Of a stretch of DNA of 64,000 bases, positions 12,254 to 22,899 are shown piece by piece. The first letter of the stretch is position 1; each line of letters opens with the position of its first letter. The stretch covers positions 3,596,001 through 3,660,000 of the forward strand of contig JADILM010000001.1 of NCBI GenBank assembly GCA_016617785.1, given 5' to 3'. Origin of the DNA: Sporobolomyces roseus. Lineage: Eukaryota; Basidiomycota; Microbotryomycetes; Sporidiobolales; Sporidiobolaceae. The notes below the pieces were generated by a model. The model ran no database searches. It was not told the DNA's origin and was given only the letters and a program-made list of their open reading frames with translations. Position numbers and translations under genes: made by a program.

Positions 12254-12935
12254 AAACTCTCCGCCCTCTTCGACTCCTAAACCTTACCATTCCATAGACA
12301 GATACCTTGATGATTTCCAAACAGCTTGTTGTATACCACTCGCAATTTTAGTCTTTTCGTTACATCTTGCGAAGGCGGAAACAGAGACCGTTTTCCGAGT
12401 CTCATCCCCTGGTTCGTCTTTTCCTGCAACACCGCTTCTCCTGAGACGTCTCTGTCACACCCTTGATCCAACTGCTCCCCGAGTGAAGGCGACTTTGACC
12501 GTCTTCCAGCTCAATCGATGAAGTTCTGCGATTGATCGTTTCTTTTCGCAAGTACAGCATGTGCGATAATCTCGCCGGAAACGTGCTCGTAAAGTAGAAT
12601 CGAGACGAATCCGACGACGGCGGGTCGAAGGGTCGAAAGTGAACCGTTAATTGCGAGAGACATTTTCGGAAGGAGTCGAAAAAACAATTACTCTCTTCTC
12701 TTTCCTTCACTTCTCCTTCAATTTTTCGAAGTTAGCCCTCTTCTCCCAACACGTTACGACCGTCAAGCTGGATCGTTACGCTCGTAGAATAGCTTCAATC
12801 TCCCTTCCCACTTCTTCCTCTTCACACTTCGGATTTCCACCTTCACCGGCTCACTTCTCGTCCACGACCAGCTCGGATCAAACGAAATATTCAGCACTAG
12901 GCTCTCCAGGTTCAGAGGAGGAGTTCGAGCCGGGA
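12254..12935. other. Intergenic region and 5' leader
   Basis: No separate gene seen. The frame of the next gene is open upstream as far as 12651 but has no ATG there, so the true start could also lie in an undetected upstream exon. Confidence 0.45.
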
Positions 12936-14848
12936 ATGCCAGGAATGAACGCAAAATGGGGAAGTTGGAAAGAACCGAGAGGGAAGCGATGGCAACCGAG
13001 TAGGCTGATACTCCTACCTATCGGATTCGTAATACTGGTCTCTGTCTTCGCCCTGGCTCGAAGCGCGAGTTCATCAGGTATGTTTTGTTTTGTTTAGTTC
13101 CGCTTACAACTCGTCCGAGACTCGAGTTCTAACGGTTCTTCGCAATATAGACCTCACTGAGCACGTACGAAACGCAGCAACATGGCTTGGTGGAGCGGAA
13201 GAACCTCTGGAACCGTTCGATACCGCTCTCGTGAGCTCAACTTGATCTCGTTCTCTCGGAGCCTCGCTGATTGTTGCTTTCACACAGGTGCTGAATCATG
13301 CCGTGTCGCAAGACTCCCTACATAGTCAGCTCAAGCCTGACGTGAGATACATCACATCACTGAGTTACGGAGGTCATGGTTAGTCTCGTTGCTCTTTCTC
13401 GAGATTTCGAATAATGAGCTGATCAGAGGAGGATTTGTCGTGCAGCGAACCAATTCATTGGCATACAGAATCTGTTATATCTCGCAAAGGTGTTGAATCG
13501 AGTCGCTATCGTGTGAGTTCACCTCGGGAAGCGAAAAACTTGCAGTTGCGAAACTCGACTGACGTTCATCTTCTGCTCTCATAGACCGACACTCACTCCT
13601 CTACACTTCAAGGGTCTACCTCAAGATATGTCCAAGTTTTACGACATCGAACGCTTCTATCAAGATACTGCAATTCCGCTCGTCGAATTGTCCAAATTCA
13701 AATGGTGGGACTTCGAGAAACCTCCGCCAGTCGAACCTCTCACCTGCTGGTCAGTGCTCGAGAATGTGGCTGATGGGAGAAACATCAACGATGGTAAGCG
13801 AGATCTTTCGCTCGCAATTGCAAAAGCTGTTTCTCTAATCGCTTTCGAAAACTATTCAGGTTCAATGGCGGTACACAACATCGACGTCAAGTACTACCCT
13901 CTACCTCCGCTTACTCGCGCCGATGATCGAGGCAAGGTCTGGTTCGAATCGATTCATGACTTCGACTCGGACTGGTGGTCGAGGCAACAATGGATCGACA
14001 AAGTCAGAAAGGAGAAACTCCCTCACGTTAGACTGTCAAACGAAGCTACGAACGACACGGAGCCAACGACGATGCCTGGATTCGACCCGGAACACGTCGA
14101 GCCGCCAACTGATCAAACCTTTTGCCTCGATACGACTTTCTTCTTCGGCTCTCGCATGTTCCCTCCGGCTTTCCCTCCCGCAAGACCAGTCGAGCCCCTT
14201 CGAGCGTACGAAGGACACGGATGGATCGAAGCAGGCCAGTATCTTCGCTTCTCCGATCATCTCGAAGATCTCGCCGATCATTACCTTAAGCGACTCTTCG
14301 ACGTTTCGAAACTCAAGAACATTCCTCCCTTCATCACGGTTCACATTCGACGAGGAGACTTTGCTACGGAGAGAGGATTGACCTCGTTGGACAAGTACAC
14401 CGACGCTGTTCAGCGAGTGAGGGAGAAGCTGAATTGGAGGATCGATAACCCGGAGGGATGGGAGGGACCTGGCAAGGGTATGGAGACATATAGTAAGGGA
14501 TATAGGGCAGAAGATTACGCGGTTGTGGTCGCAACGGACGAGGCCCCTTCGAGCGATTTCGTCAAAACACTCAAAAACGATCTCGGATGGAAAGTCATCG
14601 ATCATGAATTCATGCAGACTGAGAAGGAGATGGGAGAATGGTATCCGTTGTTGATTGATTCAGCTATCCTAGCTAGGGGAGATGGATTCGTTGGGACAGA
14701 GTGGTCAACTTTCAGTTATGTCGCAGGCTTGCGGGTCAAGTAGTAAGCATCTCCTCGCTCCCTCTCGTTCCTTGTCAGGCTTACTCACATTCATTGTGTC
14801 CTTGACAGCTGGAATGGGGGTGTACAAGAATGGACACCGTCTCTTTAA
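12936..14848 (+). CDS. O-fucosyltransferase-like type II membrane glycosyltransferase
   Basis: Likely Golgi glycosyltransferase of the GDP-fucose protein O-fucosyltransferase superfamily. A short cytosolic tail is followed by a signal anchor (RLILLPIGFVILVSVFALA). The lumenal domain starts with YITSLSYGGHANQFIGIQN, the superfamily's N-terminal nucleotide-sugar region, assembled across small exons near 13290-13520. The diagnostic HIRRGDF motif lies near 14340, with its Arg expected to contact GDP-sugar. Near the C-terminus is DGFVGTEWSTFSYVAGLRV, matching the family's late serine-threonine motif, and the last exon encodes YWNGGVQEWTPSL. The start at 12936 is the first in-frame ATG before the anchor; an extra upstream exon is possible. 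The actual donor sugar and acceptor are not known. Confidence 0.8.
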
Positions 14849-15899
14849 GGGTTAAATTAGATAGGGATTCCGTGAGTTCTCCTTTCCTCTCCCTCTTCCT
14901 ACGCTCGTTGCTCAAGCATTTCCCTCACTCGCTTCTAGACTTTAGAGCTTTCTTTTGCATCATGTCGTAATAACATCATCAGTTCATCTGTCAAAACCCA
15001 TTTCACGACGTCGTTTTTTGCCTGAGCTCGTCTTTCCTTTCGAGACATCGTCGTTTGTTGAACGCTTATTCGGCTCGCTCCGGTCCACCCTTTTGTGTAC
15101 GGCATGAGCCGGAGTAGCTGAGGCCGTTAGACAAACGCACGCTTCCTATTTCCCCCTTCGACTTCTGCAGATCGTTCTCATTTTGCTATCGCATTTTCGC
15201 AGGTGTTTGTCTTCCTCGGCAAAGTCGACCTCTCCACACGGTTCGAGCCGAGACCGAGCATACAACCTCACGCTTCGTCCGTTCGTTCGTTCGTCGGTAG
15301 CGCGCATTTGAGCTTGAAGTTTGGAGCAAAATGAAACTTACCGAAAAATGTGTACTTCGGAGTTTCCCTTCTTCGTACATATCACAGCTGACGAGTTGAA
15401 CCGAGTAGATCTCCGTCACTTCTCGCCATGAACGAGCAGTTCTTGCTCTGTGAGACTCAGATCCACGGTCGTTGAGAGACGTTTTCAAGACGTTTTGCGA
15501 AGGGTGGGAGGGGGAGCGAACTAGACACTGCAAACGGTTCAGGCCGAGGTACGCATCATCATGAATTCTGGGAAGGAAGGGAAAGAACAGGAAAAGATGG
15601 AGAGAAAGAAGGGCCGCGACTGTTCGACCTTCAGGTACGCGTCCGATCGAGAAAATGCTTAAAGGTCTCTCCGCCGTTTGATGCACAAGCCGAATTTCCT
15701 CTCCAGATCTCTTCTCGGGTTTCTCTCTTTTCCCTTCTCCTACACTCCCTGCTGTTCGCACCTTCTACCCCCTCACCACTCGAAAACCTCGTCCTTTCGC
15801 CCAACTCTCAGCAAGCTCAAGAACTTCTCGCAACCTCGTCTCGACTCCCTGTCGATCAGTTCCTCGCCTACTCTCGACCCTCGCGCGAGCCGACTAAGA
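14849..15899. other. Intergenic region of about 1 kb
   Basis: No gene supported. A 191-codon open frame on the minus strand (15186-15761) has no family signal and looks like chance. An in-frame upstream ATG at 15678 could extend the following small protein by 74 residues, but that stretch is pyrimidine-rich and reads like a leader. Confidence 0.45.
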
Positions 15900-16225
15900 A
15901 TGGCAGTCTGTAGACCAAACAACCCTTACGCTGCGATGGACGTACCCAAAATCGAGGTGAACGAAGCGGAAGCTCAACATCTCTCCGAATTACACGCTCG
16001 CGACTTTCAGCTGTTGTCAGAACACATCTCAACGGAAGGATTGATGGTCATGATTAGGGATAATGATAGGGCAGAGGCATCGAAGTTGGGATTGAGGAGG
16101 GATTCTGCACCTTGTGTGAACATTTTGATCCAAAATTCGGCGTGAGTTTTCGCTTCCCTCCTTTACAGTTCTGCTGATTGTGACTGACGGTTTTTCATCG
16201 ATGCACGAAACTATACAGGCTGTGA
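15900..16225 (+). CDS. Small acidic protein of unknown function
   Basis: I do not recognise this protein. Exon 1 (15900-16141) and exon 2 (16219-16225) give 82 residues. The intron is GT-AG with a CTGAC branch site, and the second exon adds only the last codons (Leu, stop). The protein begins MAVCRPNNPYAAMDVP and has a probable helix (NEAEAQHLSELHARDFQLL), and ends NILIQNSAL. There is no signal peptide or membrane segment. It starts at a well-placed ATG after a long pyrimidine-rich leader. The clean splice of a tiny last exon supports a real gene, but expression evidence would settle it. Confidence 0.5.
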
Positions 16226-17181
16226 AGCACATCCTCTGAATCAGCTTAACCTTTAAAATCGCACGTCTTTCGTCCTTCGTCCCTTCGCTCGTAACCAAAA
16301 TTGCCTCGACCATGCTTCTCTCGCCCCTGAGCTCGACCACGTCACTTCGCTTCACGCCCTCTATAGTTCCGCTGGACCTATTACCCCGACTGATCATCAG
16401 AATCGCCCTCCCTCCGTCGTCGTCTGATCCGAATTCGAAAATTCGTCGGATGTAGAACCGCACCAACTCTCTTCGATCTCCCCTTCGCACATCGACCCGT
16501 ACCGGAACCTTTCCAACCCAACTTGCACATTATATAACCTTCCATCTGTCCATACCCTTCAGCATTCACCTCCTTTCTTGTATCGCATTGATAGAACCTT
16601 CTTCGCATTAAAATCTTGTCGACTTCCCTTTCGCTCCTGGATTCTCGAGTGGTTCTCTGCGTCCTGCGAGGTACTCATCGAGTCGACATCTTGCGTCTTG
16701 ATCTCTCAGCGTCGTCGCCAGGAAGCTCCTTCGCACGAGCCGTTGCGAAAGATTCGAATTCTCGCACTCGTTCCCATAATCGCTACCTCGCAGCTCGTAG
16801 AGTGTTTCGTCGATGCAATCCCAATGACAGACGTCGCCCACGAACGTTTAGGCGAACGAGAGAAATACACCGAGGTTTGTTATGCAAAGCTATGGTCTGA
16901 TTGAACTGAAATTAGAGCATTAGCTTTCCACTTTGCGTCACCAGCAAACTACCTCTCTTCTTTCCACCACCACTTCAGACACGTGAGCCTCTCTTCCTTA
17001 CTCGCCATGATCGTATACTGGTCTAGTAGAGCTCTCATGCTCGCTAGATCGACCCCCAATGTGTCTACGATGCACCAGAGCTAGTTGCTGACGTTTCTAC
17101 CTTCTCTCTCGCTCTTCCTCTCTCCTCCTCTCCTCCTTCTGCTCCTACGCCCTTCTCACTCCTCCCAATCCATCAATCAAT
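16226..17181. other. Intergenic region upstream of the cyclophilin
   Basis: No gene supported. The last 90 bases before the cyclophilin ATG are a strong CT tract, as in promoters of highly expressed fungal genes. Confidence 0.5.
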
Positions 17182-18224
17182 ATGGCTTCTATGTTCCGTC
17201 GTGGTCTCTCTACTGGTCAAAGCATGAGCGTGAGTTTCCCCTCTCTCTCTCTTTCATTCCATTTCCTTCCACACGTTTCTTTCGTACGATTCAAACTGAT
17301 CTCCTCGCGGAAATGATCAGAACGTTTACTTCGATATCACCAAGAACGGATCCCCTATGGGCCGTGTCGTCTTCAAGCTTTGTGAGTAGCTCGTTTCTTT
17401 TAGAGGGTTTTCGAAAAACCCTTCGAAACAGAATTCACTGACATCTTTTTGCATACACTTACTTTTAGACGACGATGTTGTCCCCAAGACCGCTCGTAAC
17501 TTCCGTGAGCTCTGCACTGGACAAAACGGTTTCGGATACGCTGGATCTGCTTTCCACCGAGTTATCCCTGAATGTCAGTACTAGACACTCTTTTGAACTC
17601 GTCATGTAGATCTTGCCAAACTGACCCAATCTCGCAATTATAGTCATGCTCCAAGGAGGTGACTTCACCAAGGGTAACGGTACTGGAGGAAAGGTAAGTA
17701 TCTCGCCTCGAGTCCTGTTGTCGTAAAGAGCTGACATTCCGTTTTCATTCTTCGTAGTCCATCTACGGCGAGAAGTTCGCTGACGAGAAGTAAGTCTCCC
17801 TCTGTTGCTCGCTCCTTAGCTACAATACTGACTCGTCGTTGTCTCTCTCTATAGCTTCAAGTTGAAGCACACCAAGCCCGGACTTCTCTCGATGGCCAAC
17901 GCTGGACCTAACACCAACGGCAAGGCTCCTTTTTTCACTTTCACTTCCTGACGTTCTCTGCTGATACCTTGCACACGTTTATAGGATCCCAATTCTTCAT
18001 CACTACCATCATCACCTCGTGGCTCGATGGCAAGCACGTCGTTTTCGGAGAGGGTAAATTACAACTCTCCCTTTCCAAGTTACATCCTACCTGGTACTGA
18101 CTGCTCCCATTCATCGCTTATAGTTGTTGAGGGACTCGACATCGTCAAGAAGATCGAGGGTGAGGGATCCCAAACTGGACGCACCAAGTCGACCATCGCC
18201 ATCGCCGCTTCCGGCACCGTCTAA
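17182..18224 (+). CDS. CPR1: Cyclophilin-type peptidyl-prolyl isomerase (CypA-like)
   Basis: Catalyses cis-trans isomerisation of peptidyl-prolyl bonds and is expected to bind cyclosporin A. About 175 residues from eight small exons. The catalytic [16 protein letters not shown] segment (Arg and Phe of the active site) and SQFFITT are present, and [12 protein letters not shown] supplies the drug-binding Trp and His. The first 14 residues ([14 protein letters not shown]) precede a second in-frame ATG that begins [12 protein letters not shown], the usual start of cytosolic cyclophilin A. The leader is basic and hydroxylated, like a short mitochondrial presequence, so one gene may give two forms. 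The intron at 17920-17984 begins GC (GCAAGG) instead of GT; no nearby GT keeps the frame. Confidence 0.95.
17920..17984 (+). other. GC-AG intron in the cyclophilin gene
   Basis: The 65-base intron starts GCAAGG and ends TATAG, with a CTGAT branch site. Removing it gives [13 protein letters not shown], the invariant cyclophilin sequence, so the GC donor is forced by the protein. Confidence 0.85.
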
Positions 18225-18549
18225 ATAGAACGCGTTTAGCGTTTGACGTAACCCCCCCAATGAGCATCTGGAGGTAGATTTCGGAGCGGGAGTGGAGCGA
18301 TTTGTTACTTCTTTGCATCTTCTTTCCTTCCTCTTTCTTCCCTTCTTTTTGCACAAGTGATCTTTTTGAAATCGAAATCAATAAAACAGACAGTACACAC
18401 AAACACTCTTTGTCGACATTGTCCGCGAGACGCCAGAGAGAGAGTGACCTGCGTTTGACCTCGTTGCGAAACTGAGAATCAAACTTGGACTCCGCTTTCT
18501 CTCTGTTCCGTTCCCATCCTCCTTTCACCCCCCTCATTCTACGCAAGGA

Positions 18550-20402
18550 ATGGAGAAAGGCTACACTGCCGATGCACCTTCCAGATCTCGTCGTTCAATC
18601 CTCGCTCCCTTCCTCGTCGGTTTCATCGTAATCTCAGGATTGTTCGCTCAACTCTCGCTCTACCGCCTCTACTCTCAGGCAAGGACAGGCACAATAGACC
18701 GACACATCGACTGGTCATGGCTGTCGCATGAGAAGCAGTGTCCGAATCTCGAGGAAATCAAACAGGAGGAGTTCACAAAGAGGAGGGAAAGATTAGCTGG
18801 ATTACTGCAAGGGGAGGATGGAAAGGGATGGGGAGCATACATCACTGAACCCAGGTGAGCTTCTCTTACGCTGTTTCATTCTTTGTTCAGCTGATTGACC
18901 CCACCTCTTCCTTCCCTTTTTCCTCCATTCAGCGCCAACACTCTCTACTATCTGAATCTTACGCAATCGAACTGGTACCTATCCGAACGACCCTGGCTCG
19001 CCGCGATCACTCCTTCCTCGAACTCGACTTCTCACCTCTCAATCCTCACTCCTTCCTTCGAACTCTCTCGTTCGCAACGACTTCCCTTCGCTCTCAGCTC
19101 GTCCGAGTTCGATTCGGTATCGTGGGTCACATGGGAAGAATCAGACAGTCCCTACGAAGTACTCGTCGATCATTTGGATGGGTTGAGAAGGGAGCAAGGA
19201 AGGGAAGGGGCATGGTCGATCGAGATTGAGGAGAATGTTCGACAATTCGTCAGCTCGGGTTTGGCGGATGCCGGTAAGAGAGTGAAAGAGAAGAGACCGG
19301 AAGTGGGATTGGCACAGATGCAGGTGAGGGAACTGAGAATGAGGAAGACTAAGGCGGAAGTCGAGGTTCAAAGATGCGTTGGAAAGGTATGTTGACAAGA
19401 GCTCGACCACTTTGCTCGGGTGTCGGACTTGGAAAGCTGAGTGGTCGTCCTTGAAGAGTGCAGATCACTTTGGCAGCGCTTCGCGCTGTTAGGAAGGAAT
19501 TGCGAATTGGGATGACCGAGAAAGAGGGTGAAACCGTGAGTCTCCTGCTAGATCTGGTCTCTCTGTTTCGTGTGACTCACTCGAATTTGTCGATACAGCT
19601 CATTGTCGACGCCCTCAAAGCAGGAGGATTGACGAATATCGGCGCAATCGTTCTCTTTGGCGAGAATGCTGCACTTCCTCACGCTTCAGCCGGGTCTCGC
19701 AAGCTACGAGAGGGGGAGTTTGCTCTTTTCGACGTCGATGGCTCGTTATTCGGATACATGGTGAGCCTGATTTGGTCTTGCCACCATTCGATAGCTGATC
19801 GTTGACGTTTTCTCGTTTCTAGAGCGATTTTACTCGAACGATGCTACCTGACCTCAAGTACAAAGGTGAGAAAGGCACGACTTGCGAATGGCCGAATGCT
19901 CGATCGAAGAAGATCTACGAGACGGTTCAGAGGGCTCAACGAGCTGCTCTCGACAAGCTTTTGACTCCAGCTTCGACCGACGTCGTTTACGCTGCTCAAG
20001 TTGATCAGGCTGCGAGAAGCCTGATTGCTGCTGAAGGGTGGGGGAGCTACTTTACTCATAGGCTGGGTCACGGTACGTTCTCGTTTCTCTTTCTCTCCCT
20101 CCCTTGACTTCTCCGCCCGATTCAGACTTCTCCTCCGAGATCACTGGCTGATCATGATCTCGACTCTCCTAGGTATCGGGCTCGAAGTACATGAACACCC
20201 ATACCTCAACTCGGGCAACACCGAGCAACTCATTCAACCCGGCGAAACTTTCTCGAACGAACCTGGAATCTATATCGAACAAGCTCACGACACTGAGGGA
20301 AGTGGCATCGGAGTACGATTGGAGGATATGGTGCTCAAGACTGAGAAGGGATGGGAGTTGATCAGTGGGAGTGAATTGGCTAGATCTCCTTGTGATCTAT
20401 AA
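18550..20402 (+). CDS. Membrane-anchored Xaa-Pro aminopeptidase (M24B family)
   Basis: Metallopeptidase removing N-terminal residues next to proline. The N-terminus carries a signal anchor (FLVGFIVISGLFAQLSLYRLY), so the catalytic part is probably lumenal or extracellular. A creatinase-type N-terminal domain (from ITEPSANTLYYLNLTQS) precedes the pita-bread fold. The five dinuclear-metal ligands are recognisable: Asp in FALFDVDGSLFGYM, Asp in SDFTRTML, His in HRLGHGIGLEVHEHP, Glu in FSNEPGIYIE and Glu in GVRLEDMV. The fold is split by several GT-AG introns and the gene ends at 20402 after LARSPCDL. It lies head-to-tail with the cyclophilin gene. Prolidase is an alternative, but the length (about 500 residues) and the N-terminal domain favour aminopeptidase P. 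Confidence 0.88.
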
Positions 20403-20557
20403 ATTTCCTTCGAGGCTCTCACTCGACGTTTGTGCTATATATCTATCGTTCAAGCTGCGTTACCGCCGACAGATCTCCAAGCTGCGAGGATTCAGCTGAA
20501 TATCTCTAGCCGGTTGCTCCTCTCTCCTTCCTCCTCCTCACTCGCGATCAATCGACT

Positions 20558-21237
20558 ATGGTGCTCCGCCGTGTACCAGCTCCTCCTACAGGGTCCTATT
20601 CTTCAGAAGAGCAGATGTCGCGTCGCAGTGATCTACTTCGACAAGACCTCGAACTCGTTCGAAATGCTTTCGTCGCGAGATTCGACTCGACACCCGCAAG
20701 CGGACAGTCATCCGAACCTGGGCTGAAGAGATGTACGAGGCATTTGGTGAGGGACCGTGGAGGACAAAATTGGTCGACAACGGGAAGTGGACAGTTTTGA
20801 CGAGATTGATCCAAGTTCTGACTTGCTTGATTCAGCAGCATTACCTCTCGTTCGACAAGGTCAGCTACCGCGACTCTCGACTATATATCATATAAGCTGA
20901 CGTTCGCGGCGGGCTACAGCTTACAGACACGAAACAAGTTCAATTCGGAGGCACGACCCACGAGATTCGTGAGATCCGTCTCGGATTCTCCCCAGAATGG
21001 GTCAAGGCTGCGATCGAGCGCAACTCACATCGACAAACAGAGTTCGAGGAAAAGATACGGGGGCTGTTGGATCTAGTGAAAGAGGGAAGAGTTCGACATT
21101 TGGTTCCAGATTATCTGGACGGATTGTTCGAGTTCATGGGGGGCAGCCCTCTTGCCTCACCTGTACTACCTGCCAGTCTGATCCAGCACACTCTATCAGT
21201 CTACTCACCAAGATGTCGCCGAGCTGATCAATTCTGA
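20558..21237 (+). CDS. Gene X, arm A copy: unknown protein, 5' end unresolved
   Basis: I do not recognise this family. Exon 2 (20680-20859, 180 bases) and exon 3 (20920-21237, stop TGA) are supported, because arm B holds an exon 2 of identical length and a matching exon 3. The product contains VIRTWAEEMYEAFGEGPW, WTVLTRLIQVLTCLIQQHY and the best-conserved stretch KAAIERNSHRQTEFEEKIRG, then YLDGLFEF. It looks helical, with no signal peptide or membrane segment. The first exon is unclear. The ATG at 20558 is well placed, but the intron homologous to arm B (20628-20679) joins exon 2 in a frame without an ATG. A donor at 20573 would give MVLRR followed directly by exon 2. It faces the CPL1-like gene tail to tail. 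A decayed gene is possible but the long open exons argue against it. Confidence 0.5.
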
Positions 21238-21879
21238 AACGAAATGGTGAGCTTTGTTCTTCGATCGAATTGCTCTGGTTTGTCCTGTTTCATCTGCCTG
21301 TCGTCTGTCCAGCTCCTTCGGCAGCAGTTGAAGATCTTCATTGTAACCTCTGTCCTTCGTCGTTGCCAATACTGAGTCCATTTCTGACTGCGAGATGTCG
21401 ACATCTGCCTATGTGCGAAAACGCCTTCGCTCGTAAATCTCGCTCTTCTCTCGATGGATCGCTCGGAACGATTGAAGTAGGTGGCAAGGTAGAACTAACT
21501 TGCAAGGCGAGAACATCAAGGGAAGCAAGGAGATATCCGCTAGCCAACCACTAGATCGAATCGAATGAAGCAAAAACGAAACGATCCTGCAGTGACCCCG
21601 GAACCTCCCGTCTGCCTCTCTTCGCCTTCGAGGATACTGAACAAGACAGAAGAATCCGAGAGTACGATGATATTGTCACAGTCTCCCTCGAAGGATTGAT
21701 TCGGCGAGATAGAGAACGGTTAGAAGTTTGAAGAGGAGTGAAGAGGGAGAGACAAGGAGGATGAGATAGAGACAGGTGACGAGAGAGTAGAGCCCGAGAA
21801 GATCCATAGAGATACAGGAAGAGAGGAAACAAGAGTAAAATGTGTGGATAACGAGAGAGAGGGATTCGATATCGACCGT
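21238..21879. other. Convergent spacer of arm A
   Basis: Lies between the stops of gene X and the CPL1-like gene. It shares clear stretches with arm B 34490-35168 (for example CCATCGAGAGAAGAGCGAG on the reverse strand). Short open frames occur in both copies but do not stay aligned, so I read it as 3' UTR and spacer. Confidence 0.5.
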
Positions 21880-22899
21880 TTACTGGTATCCGAACCTCGG
21901 TCCTTGGACGCAAGAACGTTTGCGGAAGTCGTAGAGATAACCATCGAGGCAGCTGTCGACGTGACAGAAACCTTTGACTGTTGAAAGCGAACGAAACGAG
22001 GCGAAATCAGCTTCGTTTCAACGAGGAATGCGATTGAATCGAGAGAGAAACGTGCTGCAATCGACTCGAGCAGTTCCAGGTAGCTGCGAACAGTCGACTC
22101 CTCCGAGAACTGCAGCGGCAGAAGAGAGCGGTCAATTACGGATATAGAATTTGAAAGAGGCAAAGAGGAAAAGAAGCAGCTCACCTTGACAATCTCCGCA
22201 TTGATGAAGGTTGTTGCGAATGTCGACACAGTCGAAGCCGTGAAGGCGACCGGGAACCGGGCAAGCGATCTTTCTATCGGAGCATTCGGAGAGGGAACGT
22301 TTGCTAGGCTTCAAGACGGGACGAGGGAGTGAGATGACGAGGGGCGGTTTCAAAATGGTAGGGGGCTTCGGCACGGGTACGATGGGCTTCTTGAAAGGAA
22401 CTGGGACCTTCGGGAAAGGGAGAACGTTGATAATACCAGGACGAGGAATAGGTCCGGGAAAGATGGGTTTCTTGACGGGGAAAGGAAAGACGGGAGGTTT
22501 GAAAGTCGGGGGTTTGAAGATGGGATTCTTGACGACAGGAGGAGGGGAGAGTTGACCAGGACAGGGAGCACGGATACAAAGGACGACGGGAGGTTTAGGT
22601 GCTGGTTTCGCGGGAGGGACAGTGGTTCTCGGTATATCACCCCTGAACTTGGTAGGAGGATTAGGTTTGAACGGGTTTGGAATATATTTGATGATGTCTT
22701 TGATGGGAGGGATCTTGATGGGAGGAAGTTTAATCGTAGGGATTTTGATGGTAGGGATCTTGATGGTAGGGATCTTGATGGTAGGGAGTTTGAGAGACCA
22801 CAACTTGACTGCCGAGACGTCGTTGGCTGATGAGGTTTCGGCGGCAAAGATGGGAGAGGTGAGGGCAAGAACGACGAAAACGAAGAGGAAGAATCTCAT
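21880..22899 (-). CDS. Secreted proline-rich protein with CPL1/PriA-like cysteine domain, copy A
   Basis: Predicted secreted or wall protein. Exons 22899-22185, 22109-22056 and 21977-21880 give 288 residues. A signal peptide (MRFFLFVFVVLALTSPIFA) is followed by tandem IKIPT/IKLPP/IKIPP units (residues about 37-65), a long Pro/Lys/Val-rich spacer with a CIRAPC pair, and a KR dibasic site. The C-terminal domain has ten Cys, starting SECSDRKIACPVPGR and continuing DCVDIRNN, QCGDCQ, DCSQLPG and GFCHVDSCLDGYLYD. This spacing matches the CPL1-like domain of basidiomycete proteins such as Cryptococcus Cpl1 and Lentinula PriA. It has one more IKIPT unit than copy B. Its second intron starts GC where copy B has GT. 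The role of this protein is unknown; the family is linked to the cell surface and, in Cryptococcus, to host interaction. Confidence 0.85.
21978..22055 (-). other. GC-AG intron in CPL1-like copy A
   Basis: This intron begins GCACGT, while the aligned intron of copy B (starting 34314) begins GTACGT. Both splice to the same reading frame (VDC-I-KGFC), so copy A carries a GT-to-GC donor change or copy B the reverse. Confidence 0.8.

Noticed and set aside
15186..15761. 191-codon minus-strand open frame
   Set aside because: Arg/Ser-rich with no family signal or splice context; it lies across the leader of the small plus-strand gene.
16578..16904. Overlapping open frames upstream of the cyclophilin
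   Set aside because: Three frames are open at once on both strands, typical of chance in this base composition; none has a recognisable motif.
22690..22810. IKIPT repeats as an antimicrobial-type peptide
   Set aside because: The repeats are basic and hydrophobic, but nothing indicates processing into free peptides; a spacer role is simpler.
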